A stretch of 40,984 bases of DNA from SZUA-521 sp041738285. GTDB lineage: Bacteria; Pseudomonadota; Gammaproteobacteria; Pseudomonadales; Azotimanducaceae. The stretch covers positions 1 through 40,984 of the forward strand of contig JBGSQB010000051.1 of NCBI GenBank assembly GCA_041738285.1, in the 5' to 3' direction. The translations under genes and the position numbers were made by a program. The notes under the pieces are model-generated. The model saw only the letters and a list, made by a program, of their open reading frames with translations, had not been told where the DNA came from and did not search any database. Below, piece by piece: positions 1 to 7,783 of the stretch (positions are counted from its first letter, which is position 1; every line of letters starts with the position of its first letter).

Positions 1-837
1 CTGGCCCCGCGACAGCGATTCCGCGGCGGCATGGCCTGCGCTCCGCAGGCGCAGGTCAGCGCGATGCGGACCGGGGTGGGTCGCCCCCGATTTTACATCG
101 CGGGCCCTGGATTCGCGCAGGCTTTTCTCAAAGCTGACGCCGTCCGACCAGCCGGACTGGTAGCGCAGTTCGACCTCGAGCTCGGGTGACAGGCGCGCGA
201 GCTCTACCGCGAAGGCGCCTGTGAGCTCCGCCACGTAGGCGCGCCGCAGGACATCCACCTGATCGGCCAGGGTAACGACCTGCTCGTCCCAGCTGTCCAT
301 GTCGCGGCCCAACGCAGCCTCGCGCCCTCGCGCCGCCCGCAGAACGACATTGCGCTGACGCAAGGCGCGCTGATAGTCGCGCAGCACCGGCAGGGACGAT
401 TGTTCCACGTGGAACATGCCCCAATCCAGAAACCGCCGCCGCTCACCGGGGTGAGACAGCACCAAATCGGCCCCATCCGGCAGCAGCACTTGCAGCGGCA
501 GCAGGCCCGCGATGCGTGACAGGCGCCGCTCCGCCACGCCGTTGACTCGCAACTCCGCGACGTTGTCCCGTCGTTTGTGCAGCCCTACCCCCAGCGTGCC
601 CTGGCGCTCATCCTGCAGTTGGGCGTGTACCCAGAGCGCGTCGCGACCCCGGGTGATCACGGAACCGATACGATGGGTGCGGAAGGAGCGGCCGCGCGCC
701 AACAGATGAACGGCCTCGAGAATGCTGGTTTTGCCAGCGCCATTAGGGCCGTAGAAGAGGTTGAGCCCGGCGGACAGATCAACCGCGAGCTGCGCGATGT
801 TTCTGACCTGGGTGATTTCGAGCCGGGCGAGGCGCAC
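1..837 (-). CDS. recF: RecF, DNA gap-repair ATPase (3' part outside window)
   Basis: RecF binds DNA at single-strand gaps and, with RecO and RecR, helps load RecA. Translating the minus strand gives an SMC/ABC-like protein. The Walker A loop GPNGAGKTS is about 30 residues from the start, the family motif DWGMFHVEQ is near residues 139-147, and the ABC signature begins as SRGQ exactly at the window edge. I see 279 codons; family members are usually about 360 aa, so the C-terminus (Walker B) is missing because of the window boundary. No ATG is available in frame; the chosen start is GTG at 837-835, 23 bp after the dnaN stop, and its ribosome binding site is weak. It is the third gene of dnaA-dnaN-recF, with gyrB expected next outside the window. 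The codons for MFHVEQ contain a perfect parS site. Confidence 0.95.
   Translation of the reverse strand, partial: MRLARLEITQVRNIAQLAVDLSAGLNLFYGPNGAGKTSILEAVHLLARGRSFRTHRIGSVITRGRDALWVHAQLQDERQGTLGVGLHKRRDNVAELRVNGVAERRLSRIAGLLPLQVLLPDGADLVLSHPGERRRFLDWGMFHVEQSSLPVLRDYQRALRQRNVVLRAARGREAALGRDMDSWDEQVVTLADQVDVLRRAYVAELTGAFAVELARLSPELEVELRYQSGWSDGVSFEKSLRESRARDVKSGATHPGPHRADLRLRSAGHAAAESLSRGQ
401..416. promoter_or_regulatory. parS: parS centromere site (ParB binding site) inside recF
   Basis: The 16-mer TGTTCCACGTGGAACA is a perfect palindrome identical to the GC-centred form of the chromosomal parS consensus bound by ParB. It lies about 3 kb from the probable origin and about 11 kb from parA/parB in the same window, which is where chromosomal parS sites normally cluster. 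On the recF strand it spells part of M-F-H-V-E-Q, a conserved RecF motif. I found no second full site in the window. Confidence 0.9.
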
Positions 838-860
838 CGCGCCTGAGTGTCCCGCGGTCG

Positions 861-1964
861 CTACAGGCGCATCGGCATGACGACGTACACGGCGTCGTCC
901 GCACCCGGCCCTTCAATCAAGGCGCTGCTGTTGGCATCGGCCACGGAGACCCGCACGGTGTCCGTGTTCAGCACGCCGAGGACATCCTGTAAGTAGCTGA
1001 CATTAAAGCCAATTTCGAATCGATCCCCGCCATATTCCACAGCCACGACCTCTTCCGCCTCTTCCTGCTCCGGATTGTTCGCCTGGATGGTGAGCTGCTC
1101 CGGTTCGAGAATCAGCCGCACGCCCCGATACTTTTCGTTCGACAGAATCGAGGCGCGCAGAAACGCCTGCCGGAGGCTTTCCCGGTCGCTGACCAGCGCG
1201 TGGCGCGCCTGCCGCGGAATCACCTTTTCATAATCGGGGAAGCGCCCATCCACCAGTTTGGTGGTCAGCGTATAACCGGCGTGGGTGGCCCGCAGGTGAT
1301 TCTTGCCCAGGGCGAGCACCACATCGCCGTCGTCGTCGGCCAACAGCCGCGCAAGCTCGAGAACACCTTTGCGGGGCACGATCACCTGCACCCGATCGCC
1401 CTGGGTTGCGTGCGCCACCGTACACATGGCCAGACGATGGCCATCGGTCGCCACGGTGCGCACGTGGTTGTCCCCGACCTCCAGCAACATTCCGTTCAAG
1501 AAATACCGAACGTCTTGTTGGGCCATGGAGAAAGAGGTCTTCTCGAGCAGCCGCTGAAGCGCGCCTCGGGCTATTCTAACCTCCGTGTCTCCGGGGCCTC
1601 CTTCGACCTTCGGAAAGTCAGCGACGGGCAGTGTCGCAAGCGTAAATCGACTACGTCCTGACCGAACGACTGATCGGTCTCCCTCGGTCGCAACGGTGAC
1701 CTTCGCGCCCTCCGGCAATGATCGCCAAATGTCTGCGAGCTTGCGCGCCGGCAGGGTCGCGGAGCCGGCCTGAGCGACGTCCACATCCACCGCGACCCGT
1801 GCATGCAGTTCAACTTCGAGGTCCGTGCCCGTGAACGTGAGGCCCTTGTCATCGACCGTGACTAAGAGGTTCGACAGCACCGGCAGCGTCTGCCGCCGCT
1901 CGACCACGCCGTTGACCAGTTGAATCGGGCGGAGCAGTGCTTCACGCGTGGTGGAAAATTTCAT
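861..1964 (-). CDS. dnaN: DNA polymerase III beta subunit (sliding clamp)
   Basis: This is the ring-shaped processivity clamp that tethers DNA polymerase III and other clamp-binding proteins to DNA. The protein is 367 aa, the usual size, and divides into three similar folds of about 120 residues each. The N-terminus (MKFSTTREALLRPIQLV) and the C-terminal YVVMPMRL, part of the peptide-binding pocket, are typical of proteobacterial clamps. The ATG start gives exactly the family's N-terminus. It follows dnaA by 38 bp and precedes recF by 23 bp on the same strand, so dnaA-dnaN-recF is probably one operon. Nothing about it is unusual. Confidence 0.98.
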   Translation of the reverse strand: MKFSTTREALLRPIQLVNGVVERRQTLPVLSNLLVTVDDKGLTFTGTDLEVELHARVAVDVDVAQAGSATLPARKLADIWRSLPEGAKVTVATEGDRSVVRSGRSRFTLATLPVADFPKVEGGPGDTEVRIARGALQRLLEKTSFSMAQQDVRYFLNGMLLEVGDNHVRTVATDGHRLAMCTVAHATQGDRVQVIVPRKGVLELARLLADDDGDVVLALGKNHLRATHAGYTLTTKLVDGRFPDYEKVIPRQARHALVSDRESLRQAFLRASILSNEKYRGVRLILEPEQLTIQANNPEQEEAEEVVAVEYGGDRFEIGFNVSYLQDVLGVLNTDTVRVSVADANSSALIEGPGADDAVYVVMPMRL

Positions 1965-2002
1965 CTCGGCCTTCGACCTCTCGTCTAATGTGTGGGCCCG
2001 CG

Positions 2003-3322
2003 CTAGGTATGGAGCTGGCGTGTCAGATTGCGGTGGTCCTCAGCGACGTCGTTACTCTGCTCTTTGAGTTCCGCAATCTTGCGGCAGGCGTGCAACACCG
2101 TCGTGTGGTCGCGTCCCCCAAACGCTTCACCGATTTCGGGAAGCGAATGGTTGGTCAGCTCCTTGGCCAGCGCCATCGCCATCTGGCGTGGCCGGGCAAT
2201 GGTGCGACTGCGCCGCTTCGAGAGCAAGTCAGAGGTCTTGATACTGTAATACTCGGACACCGAGCGCTGAATGGCTTCGATGCTCACCGCGCGCTGCTGA
2301 ATCGCCAGCAGATCGCGCAAAGAATGTTTCACCTGATCGATACCGATCTGTCGGCCGGTGAAGCGCGCGTTTGCTATGACACGCTTCAACGCACCTTCGA
2401 GTTCGCGCACGTTCGACCGCACCCGCTCGGCAATGAAGAACGCCACGTCGGCGGCAAGATCCACGCCCTCCGCATCGGCCTTCTTCATCAGAATGGCGAC
2501 CCGTGTCTCGAGCTCGGGCGGTTCCACCTCGACGGTCAGGCCATGCACGAATCGCGACTTCAAGCGTTCCTCGAGACCGTCTATCTCGCTCGGGTAGCGA
2601 TCGCACGTCAGCACCATCTGATGCCCACGCTCGAGCAGCGCGTTGAAGACATGAAAGAACTCTTCCTGGGAGCGCAGCTTGTTGGCGAAGAATTGAATGT
2701 CGTCGATCAGTAGCGCATCAACCGACCGATAGTGCTGCATGAAGTCCTGCATCGTTCCGAGCTGCAGTGCCTTGACCATGTCCTGCACGAAGCGCTGGGA
2801 GTGCAGGTACACCACGCGCGCATTGGGCATTTTCGCAAGGATTCTGTTGCCCACGGCGTGCATCAGATGTGTCTTGCCAAGACCGACACCGCCGTACAAC
2901 AGCAGCGGGTTGTAGCGATGACCCGCGTCGTCCGCGACCGATTGCGCCGCCGCCTTAGCAATCTCGTTGGACTTACCTTCGACGAAGGCTTCGAAAGTAA
3001 AGCCGTGATTCAGATCGACGCTGCCTCGCGCCACGGATTCGGCACGGAGCGGCACCGGCTCGTGGTGAGCGCTCAGCGCGCTGCCGATTTCGACCTCCAC
3101 ACCCATCGGACTGCCCGAGTCACCCAGCAACTCGAGTAGCGCACTGATGCGCGCACGAAACAAAGAGTCGACACGATCTTTCACGTACCGGTTCGGTGCA
3201 AGCAACGTCACTACACCCTCGTGCTGACGCGCCTGCAACGGCCTGATCCATGTGTTGAATTGTTCTGGCGGAATCTCGTCTTCCAGACGAGCAAGGCACT
3301 TCTGCCAAACTGTGTTTGCCAC
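2003..3322 (-). CDS. dnaA: Chromosomal replication initiator DnaA
   Basis: DnaA binds 9-bp boxes in oriC, oligomerises with ATP and opens the origin. Domain I (WQKCLARLEDEIPPEQFNTW) is at the N-terminus. The AAA+ domain has Walker A GGVGLGKT near 144-151 and Walker B IDDIQFF near 206-212, and the C-terminal DNA-binding helix carries RDHTTVLHA near 404-412. I chose the GTG at 3322-3320 because a strong GGGGGGAG ribosome binding site lies 8 nt upstream and the protein (439 aa) then begins VANTVWQKCLARL, as in relatives. In-frame ATGs farther upstream would add 17-22 residues unlike the family and would place that ribosome binding site inside the gene. It is transcribed away from oriC and heads dnaA-dnaN-recF. 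Confidence 0.97.
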   Translation of the reverse strand: MANTVWQKCLARLEDEIPPEQFNTWIRPLQARQHEGVVTLLAPNRYVKDRVDSLFRARISALLELLGDSGSPMGVEVEIGSALSAHHEPVPLRAESVARGSVDLNHGFTFEAFVEGKSNEIAKAAAQSVADDAGHRYNPLLLYGGVGLGKTHLMHAVGNRILAKMPNARVVYLHSQRFVQDMVKALQLGTMQDFMQHYRSVDALLIDDIQFFANKLRSQEEFFHVFNALLERGHQMVLTCDRYPSEIDGLEERLKSRFVHGLTVEVEPPELETRVAILMKKADAEGVDLAADVAFFIAERVRSNVRELEGALKRVIANARFTGRQIGIDQVKHSLRDLLAIQQRAVSIEAIQRSVSEYYSIKTSDLLSKRRSRTIARPRQMAMALAKELTNHSLPEIGEAFGGRDHTTVLHACRKIAELKEQSNDVAEDHRNLTRQLHT

Positions 3323-3371
3323 CGCGAAAGCTCCCCCCGGAAATTCTTTTTTCGGAATCGTTGTGGGGCAC

Positions 3372-3400
3372 ATTCTAGTGAACGCCACAATACGCGGCTA
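3372..3400 (-). promoter_or_regulatory. Candidate dnaA promoter
   Basis: On the minus strand a good -10 hexamer, TAGAAT (3377-3372), lies about 50 bp upstream of the dnaA GTG. At 17 bp spacing the -35 would be TAGCCG (3400-3395), which matches the consensus only partly. An A/T-rich run just upstream (around 3404-3413) could act as an UP element. This is a weak call resting mainly on the -10 and its position. Confidence 0.35.
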
Positions 3401-3540
3401 TGTACTTTTTAATCTCGCGCACGTGCCCGATGCATATGATCGAGACAGATCAACTGCTTAGCGCGATTTCCTTTTTTCACTACGCGCAGTGCACCCACCA
3501 CCCTTCTGTGTGCAACCTGTGGGCGGAACCTTGAATAGTC

Positions 3541-3549
3541 TGTGGATAA
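3541..3549 (-). promoter_or_regulatory. Perfect DnaA box
   Basis: TGTGGATAA on the plus strand is the exact complement of the consensus DnaA box TTATCCACA. It is flanked by ATAGT (3535-3539) and ACTAT (3549-3553), so the box sits inside a small inverted repeat. It is the only perfect box I found in the dnaA-rpmH gap. Confidence 0.85.
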
Positions 3550-3798
3550 CTATCTCAGTGTCGTTCCCGCCCGATCACGGTGGACAACTTCGCACTTCAC
3601 CCAGTGCTCGTCCTCCGACTGTCCACAGCTTTCGATTTGGCGCGGCACGCGCAATCACTGAGCTCGAACGTCATACCCACAAGCGGCGCACGCTCAACAA
3701 GGAACAACAACAAAATTCTTCTTCAGTGTGCCTTCTCGAAACAAGTCCACTCTGTCTGTTTCAGATTCTCATGCCGCGCGCAGTCCCACATGGGTAAA

Positions 3799-3827
3799 TT
3801 GACAGTCGCGGACGCGGTACCTAGAAT
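3799..3827 (+). promoter_or_regulatory. Sigma70 promoter of rpmH-rnpA-yidD-yidC
   Basis: A perfect -35 TTGACA (3799-3804) and a -10 TAGAAT (3822-3827) are separated by exactly 17 bp, with transcription expected to begin about 3834. The rpmH start codon follows at 3858. It is the strongest promoter-like sequence in the window, as expected for a ribosomal protein gene. Confidence 0.88.
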
Positions 3828-3857
3828 CGCGCTCCCTTTTCGGTCGGTGGCGAGTCC

Positions 3858-3992
3858 ATGAAGCGGACATTCCAACCCAGCGTGCAGAAGCGCAAGCGCA
3901 CGCACGGCTTCCGTTCTCGCATGGCGACTCGCAATGGCCGCAAGGTGCTGGCCGCTCGACGCGCCAAAGGGCGCCGCCGGCTGACCGTCTGA
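3858..3992 (+). CDS. rpmH: 50S ribosomal protein L34
   Basis: L34 is a very small, highly basic protein of the large ribosomal subunit. The 44-residue translation begins MKRTFQPSVQKRKRTHGFR and continues with the family's RMATRNGRKVLAARRAKGR pattern, full length and rich in Arg/Lys. It starts with ATG about 24 nt after the predicted transcription start, behind a modest GGCGAG ribosome binding site. It is first in rpmH-rnpA-yidD-yidC, the standard order next to oriC, and rnpA begins 13 bp after its stop. Confidence 0.97.
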   Translation: MKRTFQPSVQKRKRTHGFRSRMATRNGRKVLAARRAKGRRRLTV

Positions 3993-4005
3993 ACGCGCGT
4001 GCGAC

Positions 4006-4380
4006 GTGCAATTCCGTCGCGCCGACCGCCTGATCCGCAAAGCTGACTTCGACCTCGTGCTGACCCAGGGCACCGTGCGTGTTGCGAGCGGTCCGTTCCG
4101 GGCCTTCGCATGTGTCACCCGGTCGCCTGGTCTCGGCGCCCGATTGGGGTTGATCGTGGGGAAACGACAACTCGGCCGGGCGGTCGACCGCAACTACATC
4201 AAACGCTGCGTGCGCGAGTCATTTCGAGCGTGCTTGGCGGAATTGCCAACGGTTGACGTCGTCGTGAGACTTGCGCACACGCCTGAGCCCGGCACTGATC
4301 TGTTCGCTGCGCTCAGTCAGGTGTGGGCGAAGTTGATTCGAGCCGCCGGCGCATCCGACCATCGGGAAGGAGACATGTGA
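4006..4380 (+). CDS. rnpA: Ribonuclease P protein component
   Basis: This is the small basic protein that binds the RNase P RNA and helps it cleave 5' leaders from pre-tRNAs. The protein is 124 aa, normal size. The RNA-binding signature GRAVDRNYIKRCVRE is at about 57-71; the usual RNR triplet is RNY here, a mild change. The N-terminus RADRLIRKADFDLVL is typical. Translation starts at GTG (4006). The gene ends in ATGTGA, so its stop overlaps the GTG of yidD. The RNase P RNA gene (rnpB) is not in the window. Confidence 0.95.
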   Translation: MQFRRADRLIRKADFDLVLTQGTVRVASGPFRAFACVTRSPGLGARLGLIVGKRQLGRAVDRNYIKRCVRESFRACLAELPTVDVVVRLAHTPEPGTDLFAALSQVWAKLIRAAGASDHREGDM

Positions 4381-4628
4381 ACATCGCCAAGCACTTCGCG
4401 CTCGCGCTCATCCGCGGCTATCGCTTCTTTCTGAGTCCGTGGTTCGGGCAGCATTGCCGCTTCCATCCTACGTGTTCAGCCTATGCGCTCGAAGCGATCG
4501 AACGCGACGGTATTGTTCGCGGTGGCTGGTTGGCATTGAAGAGAATCGGTCGATGTTCACCGCTGCATCCGGGTGGTGTGGACCCACTACCCCCGCCCGC
4601 ATCGTCACCGCCCCCCCACCATGCCTGA
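4377..4628 (+). CDS. yidD: YidD, membrane protein insertion efficiency factor
   Basis: YidD is a small membrane-associated protein thought to assist YidC-dependent insertion of inner-membrane proteins. The 83-aa product has the conserved sequence IRGYRFFLSPWFGQHCRFHPTC near the N-terminus and GRCSPLHPGGVDP further on, with all three family cysteines, then a Pro/His-rich tail. I chose the GTG at 4377 because AAGGAG lies 4 nt upstream and the start overlaps the rnpA stop as GTGA, which suggests translational coupling. A longer reading from 4323 would add 18 unlike residues inside rnpA. yidC starts 24 bp downstream. Confidence 0.94.
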   Translation: MNIAKHFALALIRGYRFFLSPWFGQHCRFHPTCSAYALEAIERDGIVRGGWLALKRIGRCSPLHPGGVDPLPPPASSPPPHHA

Positions 4629-4652
4629 CCGAGCCAGGAGCACGCCGTCATC

Positions 4653-6371
4653 ATGTTTCCCGCAGAAATTCAGCGCATCGTTCTGATCATCGGGCTCGCG
4701 GCGGTCGCGTACCTGATGGTGCTCGCGTGGAACGATGATCAGAAGAGAAACGCGCCACAGCAGACCCTGAGCGAGGCACCGCTGGTCAGCAACGGGCCGG
4801 TTGCCGAAGTCCCCATACCGGACACGAGCGAGATGCCTGCCGCTGCGCCGCACAGCGATGTGCCGGACGCGAGTCTGATCGGCCCGGCGCAACCGATCTC
4901 GACCAAGGCCCCGGATGCGGTTAGCAGCACTGACCGCCTCATTCGGGTCGATACCGGCGTGCTGTCGGTGTGGATCGACCGCCTCGGTGGCGATATCGTG
5001 CGCGTGCAGTTGCCACGCTATCCCCTCAGCCTCGAGCAAGAGGATGTGCCCTATCTCTTGCTCGACAGCGGCAATGGCCACACCTACATCGCGCAAAGCG
5101 GATTGATCGGACGCGACGGATTCGACGCGGCCGAGGGTCGGCCGCTGTACGAAGCCGCGGTTGCGCATGCCGAGTTTCGGGATCAACCAGGACGCATCGA
5201 GCTCGTTGCGCGGCGCGGTGACGTCGAAGTCAGGAAAACGTTCTCCTTCACGAGCGACGACTATGTGGTCGGTGTGCGCCATGAGGTGGTCAACACGTCC
5301 GCTGGTGACTTCGAAGCGGCGCTGTTCGCCCAGCTCAAGCGCGACCGCAATCCGCCCTATGGGGACGCCGCGTTCACCCTCGGACCCCAGCCCTACCTTG
5401 GCGCCGCACTCACCACCAAGGACGAGCGCTACTTGAAAGTCGACTTCGACGACGTTGATGAGGCGCATTTTCGCGCCGAAGTCACCGGCGGCTGGATGGC
5501 GATGTTGCAGCACTACTTCTTGAGCGCCTGGGTCGCGACGCCGGCCGATCAGAACCGGTTCTACGCCCAACCCCGCAACGACGGCACGTACACCTTCGGC
5601 TACACCGGACCGGTACAGCGCATAGCGGCGGGGCAGACCGCCGCGTTCGACGCGCAATTCTATGCCGGACCGAAAGATCAGGACCGCCTCGAGACCATCG
5701 CACCCAACTTGAACCTCACCGTCGACTACGGCTTCCTGTGGTGGCTCGCGGTGCCGCTGTTTCATCTACTGCAGTGGCTGCAGGCGTTGGTGGGCAACTG
5801 GGGGATCGCGATCATTGCCCTGACCTTCGTCGTGAAAATTGTGCTCTATCCACTGTCCGCGGCCAGCTACAAGTCCATGGCGAACATGCGGCGGGTGGCG
5901 CCGCAGCTCAAGCGGGTGCAGGAACGCTACGCCGACGACCGACAGAAGCTGTCCCAGGAAATGATGGAGCTGTACAAAAAGGAAAAGATGAACCCCCTCG
6001 GCGGTTGTCTGCCGATGTTGTTGCAGATGCCGGTGTTCATTTCGCTCTACTGGGTGCTGTTCGAGAGCGTCGAGTTGCGCCAGGCACCGTTCTTTCTCTG
6101 GATTCATGACCTTGCGGCGATGGATCCCTACTTCGTGTTACCGATTCTGATGGGCGCATCCCAGTACATTCAGATGCAGCTGAATCCGGTACCACCGGAC
6201 CCGATGCAGGCGAAGATCATGAAGATGATGCCGATCATGTTCACGGTGCTGTTCCTGTTCTTCCCGTCAGGGCTGGTCCTGTACTGGCTGGTCAACAACG
6301 TGCTGTCGATTGCCCAGCAGTGGTACATCACGCGGCAGGTGGAAGCTGGCTCCGGCACCGCCAAAGCCTGA
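4653..6371 (+). CDS. yidC: Membrane protein insertase YidC
   Basis: YidC inserts and folds inner-membrane proteins, alone or with SecYEG; F0 subunit c, encoded at 13361 in this window, is a known substrate in E. coli. The 572-aa product has an N-terminal membrane anchor (about 6-27), a large periplasmic beta domain with a Pro/Ala-rich linker before it, and the C-terminal five-helix insertase core. That core begins near the FLWWLAVPLFHLLQWLQ segment (about 354-370) and includes the cytoplasmic hairpin ending PLGGCLPMLLQMP. The basic cytoplasmic tail is short. A signal AGGAG lies about 12 nt before the ATG. Length and order are normal for gammaproteobacteria; the next gene, mnmE, begins 10 bp after its stop. 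Confidence 0.97.
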   Translation: MFPAEIQRIVLIIGLAAVAYLMVLAWNDDQKRNAPQQTLSEAPLVSNGPVAEVPIPDTSEMPAAAPHSDVPDASLIGPAQPISTKAPDAVSSTDRLIRVDTGVLSVWIDRLGGDIVRVQLPRYPLSLEQEDVPYLLLDSGNGHTYIAQSGLIGRDGFDAAEGRPLYEAAVAHAEFRDQPGRIELVARRGDVEVRKTFSFTSDDYVVGVRHEVVNTSAGDFEAALFAQLKRDRNPPYGDAAFTLGPQPYLGAALTTKDERYLKVDFDDVDEAHFRAEVTGGWMAMLQHYFLSAWVATPADQNRFYAQPRNDGTYTFGYTGPVQRIAAGQTAAFDAQFYAGPKDQDRLETIAPNLNLTVDYGFLWWLAVPLFHLLQWLQALVGNWGIAIIALTFVVKIVLYPLSAASYKSMANMRRVAPQLKRVQERYADDRQKLSQEMMELYKKEKMNPLGGCLPMLLQMPVFISLYWVLFESVELRQAPFFLWIHDLAAMDPYFVLPILMGASQYIQMQLNPVPPDPMQAKIMKMMPIMFTVLFLFFPSGLVLYWLVNNVLSIAQQWYITRQVEAGSGTAKA

Positions 6372-6381
6372 CGCCGCACCG

Positions 6382-7728
6382 TTGGCGCTCGATGGCGACA
6401 CCATTGCCGCCGTCGCGACGCCGCCGGGCCGGGGTGGCGTCGGCATCGTTCGCATCAGCGGCCCGCGGGCGCGGGATGTAATGCAGGCCGTGACCCGCGC
6501 TGCGGCATCTCCTCGCCGGGCACAACTGCGCGACTTTCTCGACCCGAGCGGGGCCATCATCGACCGTGGCATTGTCCTCTTCTTTCCGGGCCCCGCCTCG
6601 TTCACGGGTGAAGATGTGGCGGAGCTGCAGGGTCACGGCGGCCCGGTGGTGATGGATCTGCTGCTGGAAGCGTGTCTCTCGGCCGGTGCCCGATTTGCGC
6701 GACCGGGTGAGTTCAGTGAGCGGGCCTTCGTCAACGGCAAGCTCGATCTCGTCCAGGCCGAAGCGGTGGCTGATCTCATCGCCAGTGCGTCGAAGGGTGC
6801 TGCCCGGGCCGCGATGAGATCGCTGTCGGGCGACTTTTCCCGTCGCATCACTGAGTTGGCCGAAGCCGTTCTGAATCTGCGCATTTTTGTGGAGGCCGCC
6901 ATCGACTTCCCGGAAGAAGAGGTGGACTTTCTTTCTACGGGCAACGTCAAGACCCAGCTCGATGACATCGCCGCGAATCTGGCCACCCTGATCGGGGGCG
7001 CCACCCAGGGGGCGCTGCGCACCGAAGGCTGGCAGGTGGTGATCGCGGGCCGACCCAACGCCGGCAAGTCGAGCCTGCTCAACCGCCTCGCGGGTAGCGA
7101 TCGGGCCATCGTCACTGATGTGCCTGGCACCACCCGGGACGTGTTGCGCGAGCGCATCGATCTGGGCGGCCTGCCCCTGATCGTCGTCGACACCGCAGGT
7201 CTGCGTGCAAGTCTTGACCGAGTCGAGCAGGAAGGTGTGCGGCGGGCGCGGGCCGAAGTATCCACGGCAGATCATCTTCTGCTGGTCTGTGATCCGCTTG
7301 AGAGTGAAGACCCACTTACACTGATCAATCAGGAATCTCTGGATCACCTGCGGCTGACGGTGGTCGAGAACAAGACCGATCTGAGCGGGCTGCCGGTGGG
7401 CATCGTGGCCGGCGCGTCACCGCCGCGGCTGCGCCTGTCGGCGCTGACGGGGGCCGGTTTCGAGGCCCTGGAAGCGCACCTGAAGGCGGTCGCTGGCTAT
7501 CGCGACGATGAGGGTGGTTTTTCTGCCCGCCGTCGGCATCTGGATGGACTGCGACGGGCCCAGGATCACGTCGAGCGTGCCCGCGCGGCGCTGTCCTCGA
7601 TGCTGGCCGGAGAGCTCGTCGCCGAAGACCTGCGCGCGGCCCATCAGGCCCTGGGCGAGATCGTCGGCGAAACCACGAGCGATGATCTGCTCGGCGCGAT
7701 TTTCGCCAGCTTCTGCATCGGCAAGTAG
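6382..7728 (+). CDS. mnmE: MnmE, tRNA uridine-34 modification GTPase
   Basis: With MnmG it installs the cmnm5/nm5 group on U34 of certain tRNAs, using formyl-tetrahydrofolate and GTP hydrolysis. An N-terminal folate-binding domain (TIAAVATPPGRGGVGIVRISG) is followed by a helical domain with an inserted G domain: G1 GRPNAGKSS near 223-231, TTRD near 250, DTAG near 270 and NKTD near 330. The C-terminus ends FCIGK with the catalytic Cys. No ATG or GTG fits; the TTG at 6382 gives 448 aa and the family's usual N-terminus, 10 bp after yidC. The alternative TTG at 6310 would add 24 unusual residues within yidC. MnmG is the next gene. Confidence 0.95.
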   Translation: MALDGDTIAAVATPPGRGGVGIVRISGPRARDVMQAVTRAAASPRRAQLRDFLDPSGAIIDRGIVLFFPGPASFTGEDVAELQGHGGPVVMDLLLEACLSAGARFARPGEFSERAFVNGKLDLVQAEAVADLIASASKGAARAAMRSLSGDFSRRITELAEAVLNLRIFVEAAIDFPEEEVDFLSTGNVKTQLDDIAANLATLIGGATQGALRTEGWQVVIAGRPNAGKSSLLNRLAGSDRAIVTDVPGTTRDVLRERIDLGGLPLIVVDTAGLRASLDRVEQEGVRRARAEVSTADHLLLVCDPLESEDPLTLINQESLDHLRLTVVENKTDLSGLPVGIVAGASPPRLRLSALTGAGFEALEAHLKAVAGYRDDEGGFSARRRHLDGLRRAQDHVERARAALSSMLAGELVAEDLRAAHQALGEIVGETTSDDLLGAIFASFCIGK

Positions 7729-7747
7729 AGCGCCTTGACCTGGGCGG

Positions 7748-7753
7748 TATACT
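7748..7753 (+). promoter_or_regulatory. Possible -10 element ahead of mnmG
   Basis: TATACT lies 30 bp before the mnmG ATG, just after the mnmE stop, in a 55-bp gap. The hexamer 17 bp upstream (GTAGAG, 7725-7730) is not a good -35, so the evidence is the -10 alone. Read-through from mnmE is equally possible. Confidence 0.3.
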
Positions 7754-7783
7754 TGCGCGCCATTTGCGGTCCCCTAAGCCACC

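Larger units (their letters stand above)
3323..3857. other. oriC: Probable chromosomal replication origin (oriC), dnaA-rpmH intergenic region
   Basis: This 535-bp gene-free stretch separates the divergent dnaA and rpmH genes, the place where oriC lies in Pseudomonas-type gammaproteobacteria. It contains one perfect DnaA box (3541-3549). Two-mismatch boxes are at 3579-3587 (minus, TTGTCCACC), 3619-3627 (plus, CTGTCCACA) and 3673-3681 (plus, ATACCCACA). GATC sites occur near 3439, 3448 and 3572. Candidate melting segments are an A-rich tract at about 3695-3725 (repeated AACAAC, then AAAATTCTTCTTC) and T-rich runs at 3404-3412 and 3468-3477. The last 60 bp hold the rpmH promoter. The location and the box cluster are seen; origin function is inferred. 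Confidence 0.78.

Noticed and set aside
4605..5765. A long minus-strand frame opposite yidC, and similar ones at 12556-13362, 28637-29560, 32161-32886 and 37191-38465
   Set aside because: Each lies fully opposite a clearly identified gene and has the skewed composition of an antisense shadow.
7735..7753. TTGACC and TATACT ahead of mnmG as a promoter pair
   Set aside because: The spacing is only 7 bp, which a sigma70 polymerase cannot use; only the -10 was kept as a weak candidate.
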